From contig NZ_CP107904.1 in NCBI RefSeq assembly GCF_036013975.1, positions 1,860,001 to 1,924,000 on the forward strand: a stretch of DNA of 64,000 nucleotides, read 5' to 3'. The notes under the pieces were generated by a model. That model was not told the origin of the DNA. It did no database searches and was given only the letters and a program-made list of their open reading frames with translations. The position numbers and the translations under genes were made by a program. Each line of letters begins with the position of its first letter. Position 1 is the stretch's first letter. This document shows positions 7,435 through 15,035 of this stretch, piece after piece. Source of the stretch: Kitasatospora sp. NBC_00458. Its GTDB lineage: Bacteria > Actinomycetota > Actinomycetes > Streptomycetales > Streptomycetaceae.

Positions 7435-8343
7435 GTGACCCGCGTCGTCTTCCTGCTCGTCCCGCAGCTGCACCTGCTGGACCTCGCCGGCCCCGCCCAG
7501 GCGTTCTCCACCGCTGCCGACCAGGGCCACGGGTACGAGATCGGCTACGTCGCCGAGCAGGAGGACGTCCCCACCGCCCAGGGGCTCACCCTCCGCGCCG
7601 CCACCGAATGGCCCGACCTCACCGCCGACGACCTGCTCGTCGTCCCCGGCTGGCGCGCCCCCGTCCTGCGCGGCCACGGCGAGATCGCCCCCGCCACCCT
7701 GGCCCGCCTCGCCGCCCACCACGCCCGCGGCGGCACCGTGGCCTCCGTCTGCGCCGGAGCCGACGCCCTCGGGCGGGCCGGGCTCCTCGACGGCCGCCGC
7801 TGCACCACCCACCACGACGTGCAGGACGAACTCGCCCGCCGCCACCCGCGGGCCACCGTGGTCCGCGACGTCCTGTACGTGGTCGACGACCGCGTGGTCA
7901 CCTCCGCCGGGATCGCCAGCGGCATCGACCTCGCCCTCCACCTGCTCGCCGTCCGGCACGGCCCGGCGGCCGCCGCCCGGGTCGCCCGCGAGATGGTCGT
8001 CTACGCCCGGCGCAACGGCGACGAGCAGCAGACCGGCGTCATGCTCAGGCACCGCGCCCACCTCGTCGACGCCGTCCACCGGGTCCAGGACCTCATCGAC
8101 GCCCGGTTCACCGCCGCGCTCCCGCTCGCCGACCTCGCCGACGCCGCCGGAGTCAGCGAACGCACCCTCACCCGGCACTTCGCCGCGGCGACCGGCCTCA
8201 CCCCGCTCCGCTACCAGCAGGAACTCCGCGTCGAACGCGCCGAGCACCTCCTCTCCCACGGCGCCACCGCCGAGTCGGCCGCCCGCGCGGTCGGCTTCCA
8301 GGACGCCCGGATGCTCCGCCGGCTGCGCTCGTCACGCGCCTGA
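7435..8343 (+). CDS. GlxA-type transcriptional regulator (DJ-1/PfpI plus AraC HTH)
   Basis: The 302-residue protein has an N-terminal DJ-1/PfpI-like domain (about 1-170), with the elbow SVCAGADALG holding the usual Cys, and a C-terminal AraC-type domain (about 205-302) with PLADLADAAGVSERTLTRHF. The start is the GTG at 7435, preceded by AGGAG. It directly follows the isochorismatase gene and probably controls it. The C-terminus ends soon after the second HTH (VGFQDARMLRRL) and lacks the usual final helix and tail. Its last 12 bases overlap the convergent membrane-protein gene. Confidence 0.85.
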   Translation: MTRVVFLLVPQLHLLDLAGPAQAFSTAADQGHGYEIGYVAEQEDVPTAQGLTLRAATEWPDLTADDLLVVPGWRAPVLRGHGEIAPATLARLAAHHARGGTVASVCAGADALGRAGLLDGRRCTTHHDVQDELARRHPRATVVRDVLYVVDDRVVTSAGIASGIDLALHLLAVRHGPAAAARVAREMVVYARRNGDEQQTGVMLRHRAHLVDAVHRVQDLIDARFTAALPLADLADAAGVSERTLTRHFAAATGLTPLRYQQELRVERAEHLLSHGATAESAARAVGFQDARMLRRLRSSRA

Positions 8344-9156
8344 CCGGCCCAGCGCCCACCGCCACGCCCGCGCGGCCGCCCCCGGTCCGGCGGACCCGCC
8401 CTCGCCCGGCCCGCCCTCGCCCCGCCCGGCCCGCCACTTCCGGCTCCGCTGCCGCTCCCGGACCCGCCGCCCCAGCCACACCCCCGCCAGGAGCAGCACC
8501 AGCCCGTCCGTCACGGTCGCGATCACCATCACCGGCACGACGTTCGACCAGGAGTGCTCGTCCAGTTCGGCCCGCCCCGGCGAGGCCCACCGCTGCAGCT
8601 CCTGCCCGTTCGGGTAGGACCGGTCCGTCGCGAGCCGCACGTCGACCCCCCGGCCGCCGGCCGTCCAGGTGTGCCGGCACTCGTAGGAGTTCAACCATCC
8701 CGCGACCTCGTCGTACTGACGTCCCGTCAGTCTGCAGCTGTCCACCGTGACGGTCACCCGCTCGGTCGTCCGCTGCCACCGCAGGGCGTTGCCGGCCGTC
8801 CCGGCCGTCGTGCCGACCGCCACCAGCACCAACGCCGCCACCCCGCCGGCCACCAGCGCGTCGAACCACTTGTGCATGTCGGGCCTGAGGAGCTGCCCGA
8901 CCAGCGCCACCGCGAGTCCCGCACCGAGCACCACCTCGGCCCACTGGGGCCGCGGCCACCCCAGCACCCCGCTCCAGAGCAGCGCGCCCGCCCCGAGGAC
9001 GATCGCCACCAGCCCCCAGCCGGCCGCTCGCCCACCCGCCTTCCGCACCCGCCCCACGCCCCCTTCGGCAGCCCTGCGACAGCCCTCGGGCTGCCGCCGG
9101 CCGCGCCTCGTCCGGGCCCTCCGACGGACTCCGGCCCCCGCTCCCCCGCTACCCAC
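8332..9156 (-). CDS. Uncharacterised membrane protein
   Basis: Up to 274 residues. An Arg-rich N-terminus is followed by three hydrophobic segments (about 46-64, 70-90, 100-120). A polar, probably extracytoplasmic domain with two Cys (VDSCRLTG, YECRHTW) follows, then a final membrane segment near 208-230 and a basic, Gly-rich tail. The paired Cys could form a disulfide. No family is recognised. The start is uncertain: GTG 9156 overlaps the upstream HAD stop by eight bases, whereas GTG 9057 or 9048 would remove most of the basic leader and has a G-rich site before it. Confidence 0.6.
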   Translation of the reverse strand: MGSGGAGAGVRRRARTRRGRRQPEGCRRAAEGGVGRVRKAGGRAAGWGLVAIVLGAGALLWSGVLGWPRPQWAEVVLGAGLAVALVGQLLRPDMHKWFDALVAGGVAALVLVAVGTTAGTAGNALRWQRTTERVTVTVDSCRLTGRQYDEVAGWLNSYECRHTWTAGGRGVDVRLATDRSYPNGQELQRWASPGRAELDEHSWSNVVPVMVIATVTDGLVLLLAGVWLGRRVRERQRSRKWRAGRGEGGPGEGGSAGPGAAARAWRWALGRSGA

Positions 9157-9709
9157 CCACCCGTTCGCGCAACCAGGCCGCGACCGCCGCGTAGTCGCCG
9201 TCCGCCAGTCCCACCGCGGGATCCACCCACCACAGCAGCGCCCGACCCGGGTGCCGGTCCGCCACCCACGCCCGGTCGGCGCCGCCGATCTCGTCGTCCA
9301 CCCACACGAAGTCCCGGCCGGCCGCGAACGCGACGATCCCCCGCGTCTTCCAGCTCAGCCCCGCCCGCTCGTCCCCCGCGAGAACCGCGGCCGGATCACC
9401 CACCTGGTCCGGCGCGCCCACCAGGTCCGACTCGCCCACCGGGTCAGGCAGTTCACGCAGTTCCGGCAGCCCCAGCCGCGGCGCGAGGCACGCGTTGGCA
9501 TCGGGCCCCCACGTCGTCGCCCACACCAGCTCGCACGGCAGCCCCGCCAGCCGCGGCCCGTGCGCCGGATCGAGCCGCCCCAGCAGCGGGTTCGACGGGT
9601 CCTCGCTCTCCGGGTACACCGGATACCGCCCGGCCGGACCCCCGAACGGGATCAACGGCCCGTCCACGTCCAGGAAGAGCAGCGGCAGCCGGCCCGCGTC
9701 GGTGGTCAT
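9149..9709 (-). CDS. HAD-like hydrolase (phosphatase-type)
   Basis: The 186-residue protein opens with LLFLDVDGPLIPFGG, the HAD motif I with nucleophile D14 and acid D16. A later VWVDDEIG motif resembles the HAD motif IV acidic pair. The middle is short, so it may be a capless HAD protein. The ATG at 9709 is the first in frame after the divergent deacetylase promoter; its ribosome-binding site is weak. The downstream membrane-protein gene overlaps its stop. The substrate is unknown. Confidence 0.7.
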   Translation of the reverse strand: MTTDAGRLPLLFLDVDGPLIPFGGPAGRYPVYPESEDPSNPLLGRLDPAHGPRLAGLPCELVWATTWGPDANACLAPRLGLPELRELPDPVGESDLVGAPDQVGDPAAVLAGDERAGLSWKTRGIVAFAAGRDFVWVDDEIGGADRAWVADRHPGRALLWWVDPAVGLADGDYAAVAAWLRERVGG

Positions 9710-9775
9710 CCCCGCACCATAGCGCCCCGGAAATCCCCGTGCGCCCCGCGCCGCCCCTGCACCACACTGTCCGTC

Positions 9776-10708
9776 ATGGACCAGGAACCGCCCCGCCTCG
9801 GCAGTGAGTTGCTCGGGTTCGCCCCCGACGCCCGCGTCCTCCTCCTCACCTGCGACGACCTCGGCCTGAACGAGGACGTCAACCTCGCCGTCGTCGACGC
9901 GGTGGAGCACGGAATCGCCGCCTCCGCGAGTCTGATGACGGTCTGTCCGGCGACGCGGCACGCGCTGCGCCTGCTCCGCGAGCGCCCGGAGCTGCCCTTC
10001 GGGATCCACCTCACCCTGGTCTGCGACGCCGGATCCCCCCGCCGGCGCTGGGGCCCGCTCTGCCCGGCGGCCGCGGTCCCCTCGCTCGTCGACCCGGCCG
10101 GGCGGTTCCTCCCCGCCGACCCCGACGGCCGTGCCCGGCTCCTCGCCCGGGCCCGCCCCGCCGACGTCGAGCGGGAGTTCCGCGCCCAGATCGAGGCCGC
10201 GACCGGCACCGGCCTGCACCCCACCCACCTCGACTTCCACTGTCTCGCCGACGCGGGCCGCCCCGACCTCCTCGACGTGGCCCTCGCCCTCGGCGCCGAG
10301 TACGGCCTCGCCGTGCGGGTCTGGCTCCCGCCCGCCCTGGACCGCCTCCGACGCCGTGGGCTCCCCGTGATCGACCACCCCTTCCTGGACAGCTTCGCCG
10401 TCCCCCTCGACGACAAGCCCGCCCACTACGCCCGACTGCTCGCCGCCCTCCCGCCCGGCCTCACCGAATGGGCCGTCCACCCCGGTCTCGGCACACCCGG
10501 CTCCCGCCCGGACGACGGTGGTCGGCGGGTGCGCCGGTCGGACCACGCGTTCCTGGTCTCACCCCGCGCCCGCGAGCTGATCGCCGAGCACGGCATCACC
10601 GTGATCGACTACCGCCCGCTGCAGGCGGTCTGGGCCTCGGCGCCACCCGGCCGGACGTCCGATTCCTTCAAGACCGCCGCCCCGCGGCCGCCTACCGTCG
10701 AGCCATGA
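9776..10708 (+). CDS. ChbG/HpnK (YdjC)-family carbohydrate deacetylase
   Basis: The 310-residue protein carries the YdjC-fold motifs: TCDDLG (25-30) for the metal-binding aspartates, GIHLTL, THLDFH for metal-binding histidines, and WAVHPG near the C-terminus. Relatives remove N-acetyl groups from chitooligosaccharides (ChbG) or hopanoid glucosamine (HpnK). The stop overlaps the next ATG (ATGA), so the following toroid-fold protein is translationally coupled. It is divergent from the HAD gene with only 66 bases between them. The precise sugar substrate is unknown. Confidence 0.8.
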   Translation: MDQEPPRLGSELLGFAPDARVLLLTCDDLGLNEDVNLAVVDAVEHGIAASASLMTVCPATRHALRLLRERPELPFGIHLTLVCDAGSPRRRWGPLCPAAAVPSLVDPAGRFLPADPDGRARLLARARPADVEREFRAQIEAATGTGLHPTHLDFHCLADAGRPDLLDVALALGAEYGLAVRVWLPPALDRLRRRGLPVIDHPFLDSFAVPLDDKPAHYARLLAALPPGLTEWAVHPGLGTPGSRPDDGGRRVRRSDHAFLVSPRARELIAEHGITVIDYRPLQAVWASAPPGRTSDSFKTAAPRPPTVEP

Positions 10709-11640
10709 CCTCCACCGCACGCCTCTCCGGCGCCGTGCTCGACGCGGCCGGCCGGTTCCTCTGGACCTCCGGCCGCGTCCTGGAACAGCGCCGCTTCGCC
10801 CACCTCTTCGACGGCGGGACCGATCCCGCGGGCGTCCTCGCCGCCCTCGACGCCCACCGCACCGACGACGGCGGCTACGCCTTCGGCCTCGAACCGGACG
10901 TCCGCGGACCGGCCGGCCAGCCGATCGCCGTCCCGACCGCCCTGGAGGTCCTGGAGGAGGCCGGACGGCTGGACGCCGCGGCTGCCCGCCGGATCTGCGA
11001 CTGGCTGGCCGGTGTCACCGCACCCGACGGCGGCGTGCCGGTCGTCCTGCCGAGCCTGCGCCCGTACCCGCGCCCGCCCTGGCTCCCCGTCCCCGAGGAC
11101 GACGCGAAGCCGGCCGGCGAACTGCTGGTCACGGCCCAGATCGTCGGCCCGCTGCTCCGCAACGGAATCGACCACCCGTGGCTGGCCGGGGCCGCCGCCT
11201 TCTGCCGCACCGCCGTCGAGAACCTCGACCGGACGCACCCGTACGAGGCCGGTGCCGCCCTGCGCTTCCTGGACGCCGCGCCGGACACCGCGTGGGCCCG
11301 GCGTGCGGCGGACCGCCTGGGCGGGCTGGTCCGCGAGCAGCGCATCGTGCTCCTCGACCCGGACCGGCCCGAGGAGGCGGCCCTCTCCCCCGGCTACGCG
11401 CCCGGCGAGTACCACCTGCCGCACGACTACGCCCGCCGGCCGGACAGCCTGGCCCGCGCCTGGTTCACCGACGCGGAACTCGGCCGCGGACTCGACCACC
11501 TCGCCGCGCAGCAGCAGCCGGACGGCGGCTGGCCGATCCACTGGGCGCGCTGGTCGGCCACCACCGAGTCCGAGGCGCGCCCCGGGGTGACCCTGGCCGC
11601 CCTGCTCACCCTGCGCGCCCACGACCGGACCACCGGCTGA
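10705..11640 (+). CDS. Terpenoid-cyclase/prenyltransferase toroid-fold protein
   Basis: The 311-residue protein has repeated alpha-toroid motifs such as DDGGYAFGLEPD near the start and QQPDGGWPIHW near the end, as in the (alpha/alpha)6 barrels of squalene-hopene cyclases and protein prenyltransferases. It lacks the DXDD protonation motif of class II terpene cyclases and is half their length, so cyclase activity is unlikely. It overlaps the ChbG-like gene by four bases, which argues for a shared process, perhaps on a saccharide or lipid. Function unknown. Confidence 0.65.
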   Translation: MTSTARLSGAVLDAAGRFLWTSGRVLEQRRFAHLFDGGTDPAGVLAALDAHRTDDGGYAFGLEPDVRGPAGQPIAVPTALEVLEEAGRLDAAAARRICDWLAGVTAPDGGVPVVLPSLRPYPRPPWLPVPEDDAKPAGELLVTAQIVGPLLRNGIDHPWLAGAAAFCRTAVENLDRTHPYEAGAALRFLDAAPDTAWARRAADRLGGLVREQRIVLLDPDRPEEAALSPGYAPGEYHLPHDYARRPDSLARAWFTDAELGRGLDHLAAQQQPDGGWPIHWARWSATTESEARPGVTLAALLTLRAHDRTTG

Positions 11641-11726
11641 CCGGACGACGCGCTGACCCGCTGACCGAACGACCGCCACCGGCACCACCACCCGGCTACC
11701 CGACCGCCCGGCCACCACCCGCCCGG

Positions 11727-12605
11727 CTACCCGGGCCGCTCCGCCCGGCCCGGCCTCCCCAGCAGCACCGTCGGCGAGACCCCGGACCACCGCCGCACCT
11801 CCCGGGTGAAGTGCGCCTGGTCGGCGTATCCGGCCCGCACGGCGGCCTCGGCCAGCCCGAGACCGCCGGACCGGGCCTCGTCGACCGCCCGCCGGAACCG
11901 CAGGACGCCCTGCAGGGTCTTCGGCCCGTACCCGACCGCGTCGGTGATCCGCCGTCTCAACTGCCTTTCGGACAAGCCTAGTTCCTCCGCGATGACGGGC
12001 ACCCGGGCGGCGTCCGCGCGCCCCAGCTCGGCGACCGCCCGCTCGACCGCCGCGTCCGGCGTCCACCGGCGCGCCAGCGAGGCGGCGAAGGCGTCCAGCA
12101 GCGACGCGGCCGCCCGGGTGTCCCGGGCCCGGCCCAGCCGCTCCCCGAGCCGCTCCGCGGCCTCCGGCCCGAGCACCTCGCCCAGGGGTACCTGGAGGTC
12201 GCACAGCTCCCGCGCGGGCACCGCCCCGAGCAGCAGCCCGGCCGCTCCGGGCCGGAACCGCACCCCGGCGAGCCCGGCTCCGCCGGACACCGGAACGCTC
12301 CGGGGCGCGCGGTCCGGCCCGACCACCTCCAGCGCCCCGCCCGACCAGACCAGGTCCACGCAGCCGTCCGGCACGACGAGCTGCCGGTAGGCCGGGCCTC
12401 CGGCGTTCTCCCGCACCCAGAGGCACCGGACCTGCCGCCCGGGCGCCGCCCCCGGCCGCCACTGCACGTAGCGCGCACCGCCCGCCGCACCGGCGGCGGC
12501 ACCGCCCACCGCAGCAGAAGCAGCGGCAGCGGCAGCGGCACCGGCGGCGGCAGCAGCAGCAGCCGTACGGGACCTGTCGTTCACGTCTCCGAGCGGGCTC
12601 ACCAC
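11727..12605 (-). CDS. AraC-family transcriptional regulator with poly-Ala N-terminus
   Basis: The 292-residue protein begins with an Ala/Gly tract (about residues 14-43) encoded by GCN-type simple repeats. A DUF6597-like sensor region follows (YRQLVVPDGCVDLVWSGG). The C-terminal AraC HTH pair includes IAEELGLSERQLRRRI and AVRAGYADQAHFTREVRRW. Two adjacent GTG codons (12605, 12602) can start it. It begins seven bases after the stop of the upstream propeller gene on the same strand, so the two are probably co-transcribed. Ligand and targets are unknown. Confidence 0.8.
   Translation of the reverse strand: MVSPLGDVNDRSRTAAAAAAAGAAAAAAASAAVGGAAAGAAGGARYVQWRPGAAPGRQVRCLWVRENAGGPAYRQLVVPDGCVDLVWSGGALEVVGPDRAPRSVPVSGGAGLAGVRFRPGAAGLLLGAVPARELCDLQVPLGEVLGPEAAERLGERLGRARDTRAAASLLDAFAASLARRWTPDAAVERAVAELGRADAARVPVIAEELGLSERQLRRRITDAVGYGPKTLQGVLRFRRAVDEARSGGLGLAEAAVRAGYADQAHFTREVRRWSGVSPTVLLGRPGRAERPG
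12476..12566 (-). repeat. GCN trinucleotide tract encoding poly-Ala
   Basis: Imperfect GCN/GGN codon repeats at the 5' end of the AraC gene encode runs of seven or more alanines. This kind of tract is prone to slippage and length variation between strains. Confidence 0.6.
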
Positions 12606-12612
12606 CCCACTC

Positions 12613-13671
12613 TCACCCGATCGCCGGCACGTACGCCAGCCCGTGCGGCCCGGCGTCGCGCCCCAACGCGACCTCGCGGACCACCCGCAACCGCTCCAGG
12701 TCGACCACGGTGACCGTGTCCGAGGCGATGTTGGAGACGTACCCGAGCCTGCCGTCCGGCGACGAGTGGACGGTGAGCGGCACCTGTCCGACCACCACCT
12801 CGCCCAACTCCTCCAGTTCCCCGGCCGCCGCGTGGCCGCCGCCCGCCGCGCCGAACACCCGCAGCCGCCCGGCCGCGGGCACCGGCCCGCCGTCCGCGGC
12901 CGGGGCGGCGAGGTGGACCTCCCCGGCCAGCACCAGTCCGCCCGCCGTCCTGTGCACGGGGACCGCCGGGGCCGCCAGCGGGAGCGTGCGCACCACCTGG
13001 TCGCTCCGGACGTCGACCACCGCCAGCGCGGGCGGCGCGGCGAGCGGGCCCGTCGGGTCGAGCTTCGGCGTGGCGACGACCGCGTACCGCCCGTCGCGGC
13101 TCATCGCGATGCCCTCGCTGCCCGGCACCGCCACCGTCCTGCCGGTCCGGGCCGGGCGGCCGGTCCCGGCGGCCGGCTCCACGACGGTGAGGAACGGGGC
13201 CTCCTTGTTGGTCGTGTAGCCCTTGGCGCCGTCCGGCGTGAGCGCGAACCAGTGCGGCCCGGGCGCGCCGACGGCGGTCCGCTCGACGACCTTGCCCGCC
13301 GCGAGGTCGACGGTGAGCACCGCCCCTTCCCCGGCCGGGCCCGCCTCCACGCTCACATACAGGAGACCGCGCGCCGCATCGAGCGCCAGCCCGTGCGGGG
13401 CGCACTCCGGCGCCAGGTCAATGGTCTCTACCACTACCCGGTGATCCGGATCGACCACTACCAATTCGGTGGCCCGCTCGCCATGGTGCTCGTAGAAGCC
13501 CGAGCGGTAGGTGACCGTGCAGTACAGCAGCCTTCGATCGGCGTCGAACAGCACCTCGTGCGGCTCCGGCGGCAGCGGCAGCTCGCCGAGCCGCCGCGAG
13601 CCGTCGGCGGAGAGGAAGACCAGCATGCGGCCGCCTTGGCAGGCTACCGCCAACATGTCATTGTCGTTCAT
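12613..13671 (-). CDS. YncE-like beta-propeller protein
   Basis: The 352-residue protein consists of repeated propeller blades with motifs such as HEVLFDADRRLLYCTV, GLALDAARGLLYVSV, IAMSRDGRYAVV and PDGRLGYVSNIASDTVTVVD. No signal peptide is evident, which is unusual for this class, so it may be cytoplasmic. ATG 13671 is chosen because AAAGGA lies nine bases before it; the frame is open further upstream only through the promoter region. It diverges from a LysR gene and is followed at seven bases by the AraC gene. The LysR protein may control it. Ligand unknown. Confidence 0.75.
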   Translation of the reverse strand: MNDNDMLAVACQGGRMLVFLSADGSRRLGELPLPPEPHEVLFDADRRLLYCTVTYRSGFYEHHGERATELVVVDPDHRVVVETIDLAPECAPHGLALDAARGLLYVSVEAGPAGEGAVLTVDLAAGKVVERTAVGAPGPHWFALTPDGAKGYTTNKEAPFLTVVEPAAGTGRPARTGRTVAVPGSEGIAMSRDGRYAVVATPKLDPTGPLAAPPALAVVDVRSDQVVRTLPLAAPAVPVHRTAGGLVLAGEVHLAAPAADGGPVPAAGRLRVFGAAGGGHAAAGELEELGEVVVGQVPLTVHSSPDGRLGYVSNIASDTVTVVDLERLRVVREVALGRDAGPHGLAYVPAIG

Positions 13672-13719
13672 CGCGTCAGATCCTTTACTCCGAAGGGGAG
13701 TTGTCACGATCGACGGTAG

Positions 13720-13734
13720 ATGCCGAATCCGCAT
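13720..13734. promoter_or_regulatory. LysR-type box (T-N11-A)
   Basis: ATGCCGAATCCGCAT is a 4-7-4 palindrome that fits the T-N11-A pattern bound by LysR regulators. It lies in the divergent promoter between the propeller gene and the LysR gene. Confidence 0.45.
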
Positions 13735-13745
13735 GCACTCCAGTG

Positions 13746-13766
13746 AAAGTCTGGTCACCACACTTT
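13746..13766. promoter_or_regulatory. 21-bp near-perfect palindrome in a divergent promoter
   Basis: The arms AAAGTCTGGT and ACCACACTTT around a central C are complementary except for one position. The overlapping AGTGA...TCACC (13742-13759) also fits the loose BldD-type consensus. It may be a second operator for the LysR protein or for a global regulator. Confidence 0.45.
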
Positions 13767-13841
13767 CCACTTACGGTCATCCGCCTCCCCCACCACCCCC
13801 ACCACCCCCACCCAGTCGACCGACCACTCGCGGAGAAGCCC

Positions 13842-14882
13842 ATGCCCGACCTCGACCTCAACCTGCTCGTCGCCCTGGACGCCCTGCTCGACGAGGGCAG
13901 CGTCACCGGCGCCGCCGAGCGGCTGCACACCTCGGCCCCGGCGATGAGCCGCACCCTGGGACGGCTGCGCCGCGTCCTCGGCGACCCGATCCTGGTCCGC
14001 GCCGGACGCGGCCTGGTGCCGACACCGCGCGCGGTGGAGCTGCGGGCGGAGGTGCGGGCGCTGGTCAGCCGGGGCCAGGCCCTGCTCGTACCGCAGACCG
14101 CCACCGAACCCGCCGACCTGAACCGCCGGTTCACCCTGCAGACCGGCGACGTCCTGCTGACCGCGATCGGCTCGACGCTGGTCGAGACGGTCCGCGTGCA
14201 GGCGCCCGCCGTGACGCTCCGCTTCCTCGGGGACCACCTGGAGGGCACGACCGCGATGCGCGACGGCGTGGTGGACCTGGAGGTCGGCGTGATCGACCAC
14301 CTGGACCCGGAGACCCGGACCGAGCCGCTCACCACCACCGGGCTGGTCGGTGTCGCCCGCGCGGGGCACCCGTTGACGGTCGGACCCCCGCCCACCGTCC
14401 GCGACTTCGCCGACGCCGACCACCTCGCCGTCTCCCGGCACGGCCGCGGGCCCGGCCCGGTCGATCAGCGGCTCGCCGACGTCGGGCTCTCCCGGCGGGT
14501 GGTGACCATCGTGCCGAGCTTCACGTCGGCGCTGTTCCTGCTCCGCGACACCGAGTTGGTCGGCCTGGCGCCGGCCCGGCTCGGCAGCTCGGCGGCCACC
14601 GCGCTGGGGCTGAGCACCTTCCCGCTGCCGGTGGAGCTGCCCGAGGTGGTACTGAGCATGGCCTGGCATCCGCGCAACGACCAGGACGCGGGCCATCGCT
14701 GGCTGCGCGAGCTGGTCCGCGGCGTGGTGACCGCCCAGGCCGGGCCGAGCACCGCCCCGAACGGTTCCACCAGGTCCGACACGGCCCCGGCCGGCGCGCC
14801 GGTCCCCACCCGTGGCGCCGTCCCGGCCCTCGCCCCGTCGGCCAGGCAGACACCCAACACACCGGCACTGAGCGGGCGTTGA
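13842..14882 (+). CDS. LysR-family transcriptional regulator
   Basis: The 346-residue protein starts DLDLNLLVALDALLDEGSVT, the standard LysR N-terminus, with the HTH at about 18-38 (GSVTGAAERLHTSAPAMSRTL). The periplasmic-binding-protein-like effector domain follows to about residue 300. The last 40 residues are Pro/Thr/Ala-rich and probably disordered, longer than usual. GGAGA precedes ATG 13842. It diverges from the propeller gene, and two palindromes in between are candidate binding sites. The inducer is unknown. Confidence 0.88.
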   Translation: MPDLDLNLLVALDALLDEGSVTGAAERLHTSAPAMSRTLGRLRRVLGDPILVRAGRGLVPTPRAVELRAEVRALVSRGQALLVPQTATEPADLNRRFTLQTGDVLLTAIGSTLVETVRVQAPAVTLRFLGDHLEGTTAMRDGVVDLEVGVIDHLDPETRTEPLTTTGLVGVARAGHPLTVGPPPTVRDFADADHLAVSRHGRGPGPVDQRLADVGLSRRVVTIVPSFTSALFLLRDTELVGLAPARLGSSAATALGLSTFPLPVELPEVVLSMAWHPRNDQDAGHRWLRELVRGVVTAQAGPSTAPNGSTRSDTAPAGAPVPTRGAVPALAPSARQTPNTPALSGR

Positions 14883-14903
14883 CCCTGCCGGGCGTCACAA
14901 CCG

Positions 14904-14952
14904 CCGGGGGCGGCGGACGAGCCGGACGAACCGGTCCGCCCGCCGCCCCCGG
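14904..14952. terminator. Bidirectional terminator between LysR and rsmB
   Basis: A perfect 13-bp stem (14904-14916 with 14940-14952) encloses a 23-base loop. It lies between the convergent ends of the LysR gene (+) and rsmB (-). Confidence 0.6.
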
Positions 14953-15035
14953 CCGGCCGTCGCGCCGTACCCCCTGCCGCGGCCCCCGCTACGACGCCGG
15001 GCGCGGGGTGCGACCCCGGACCCGGCGCCCGGGCC

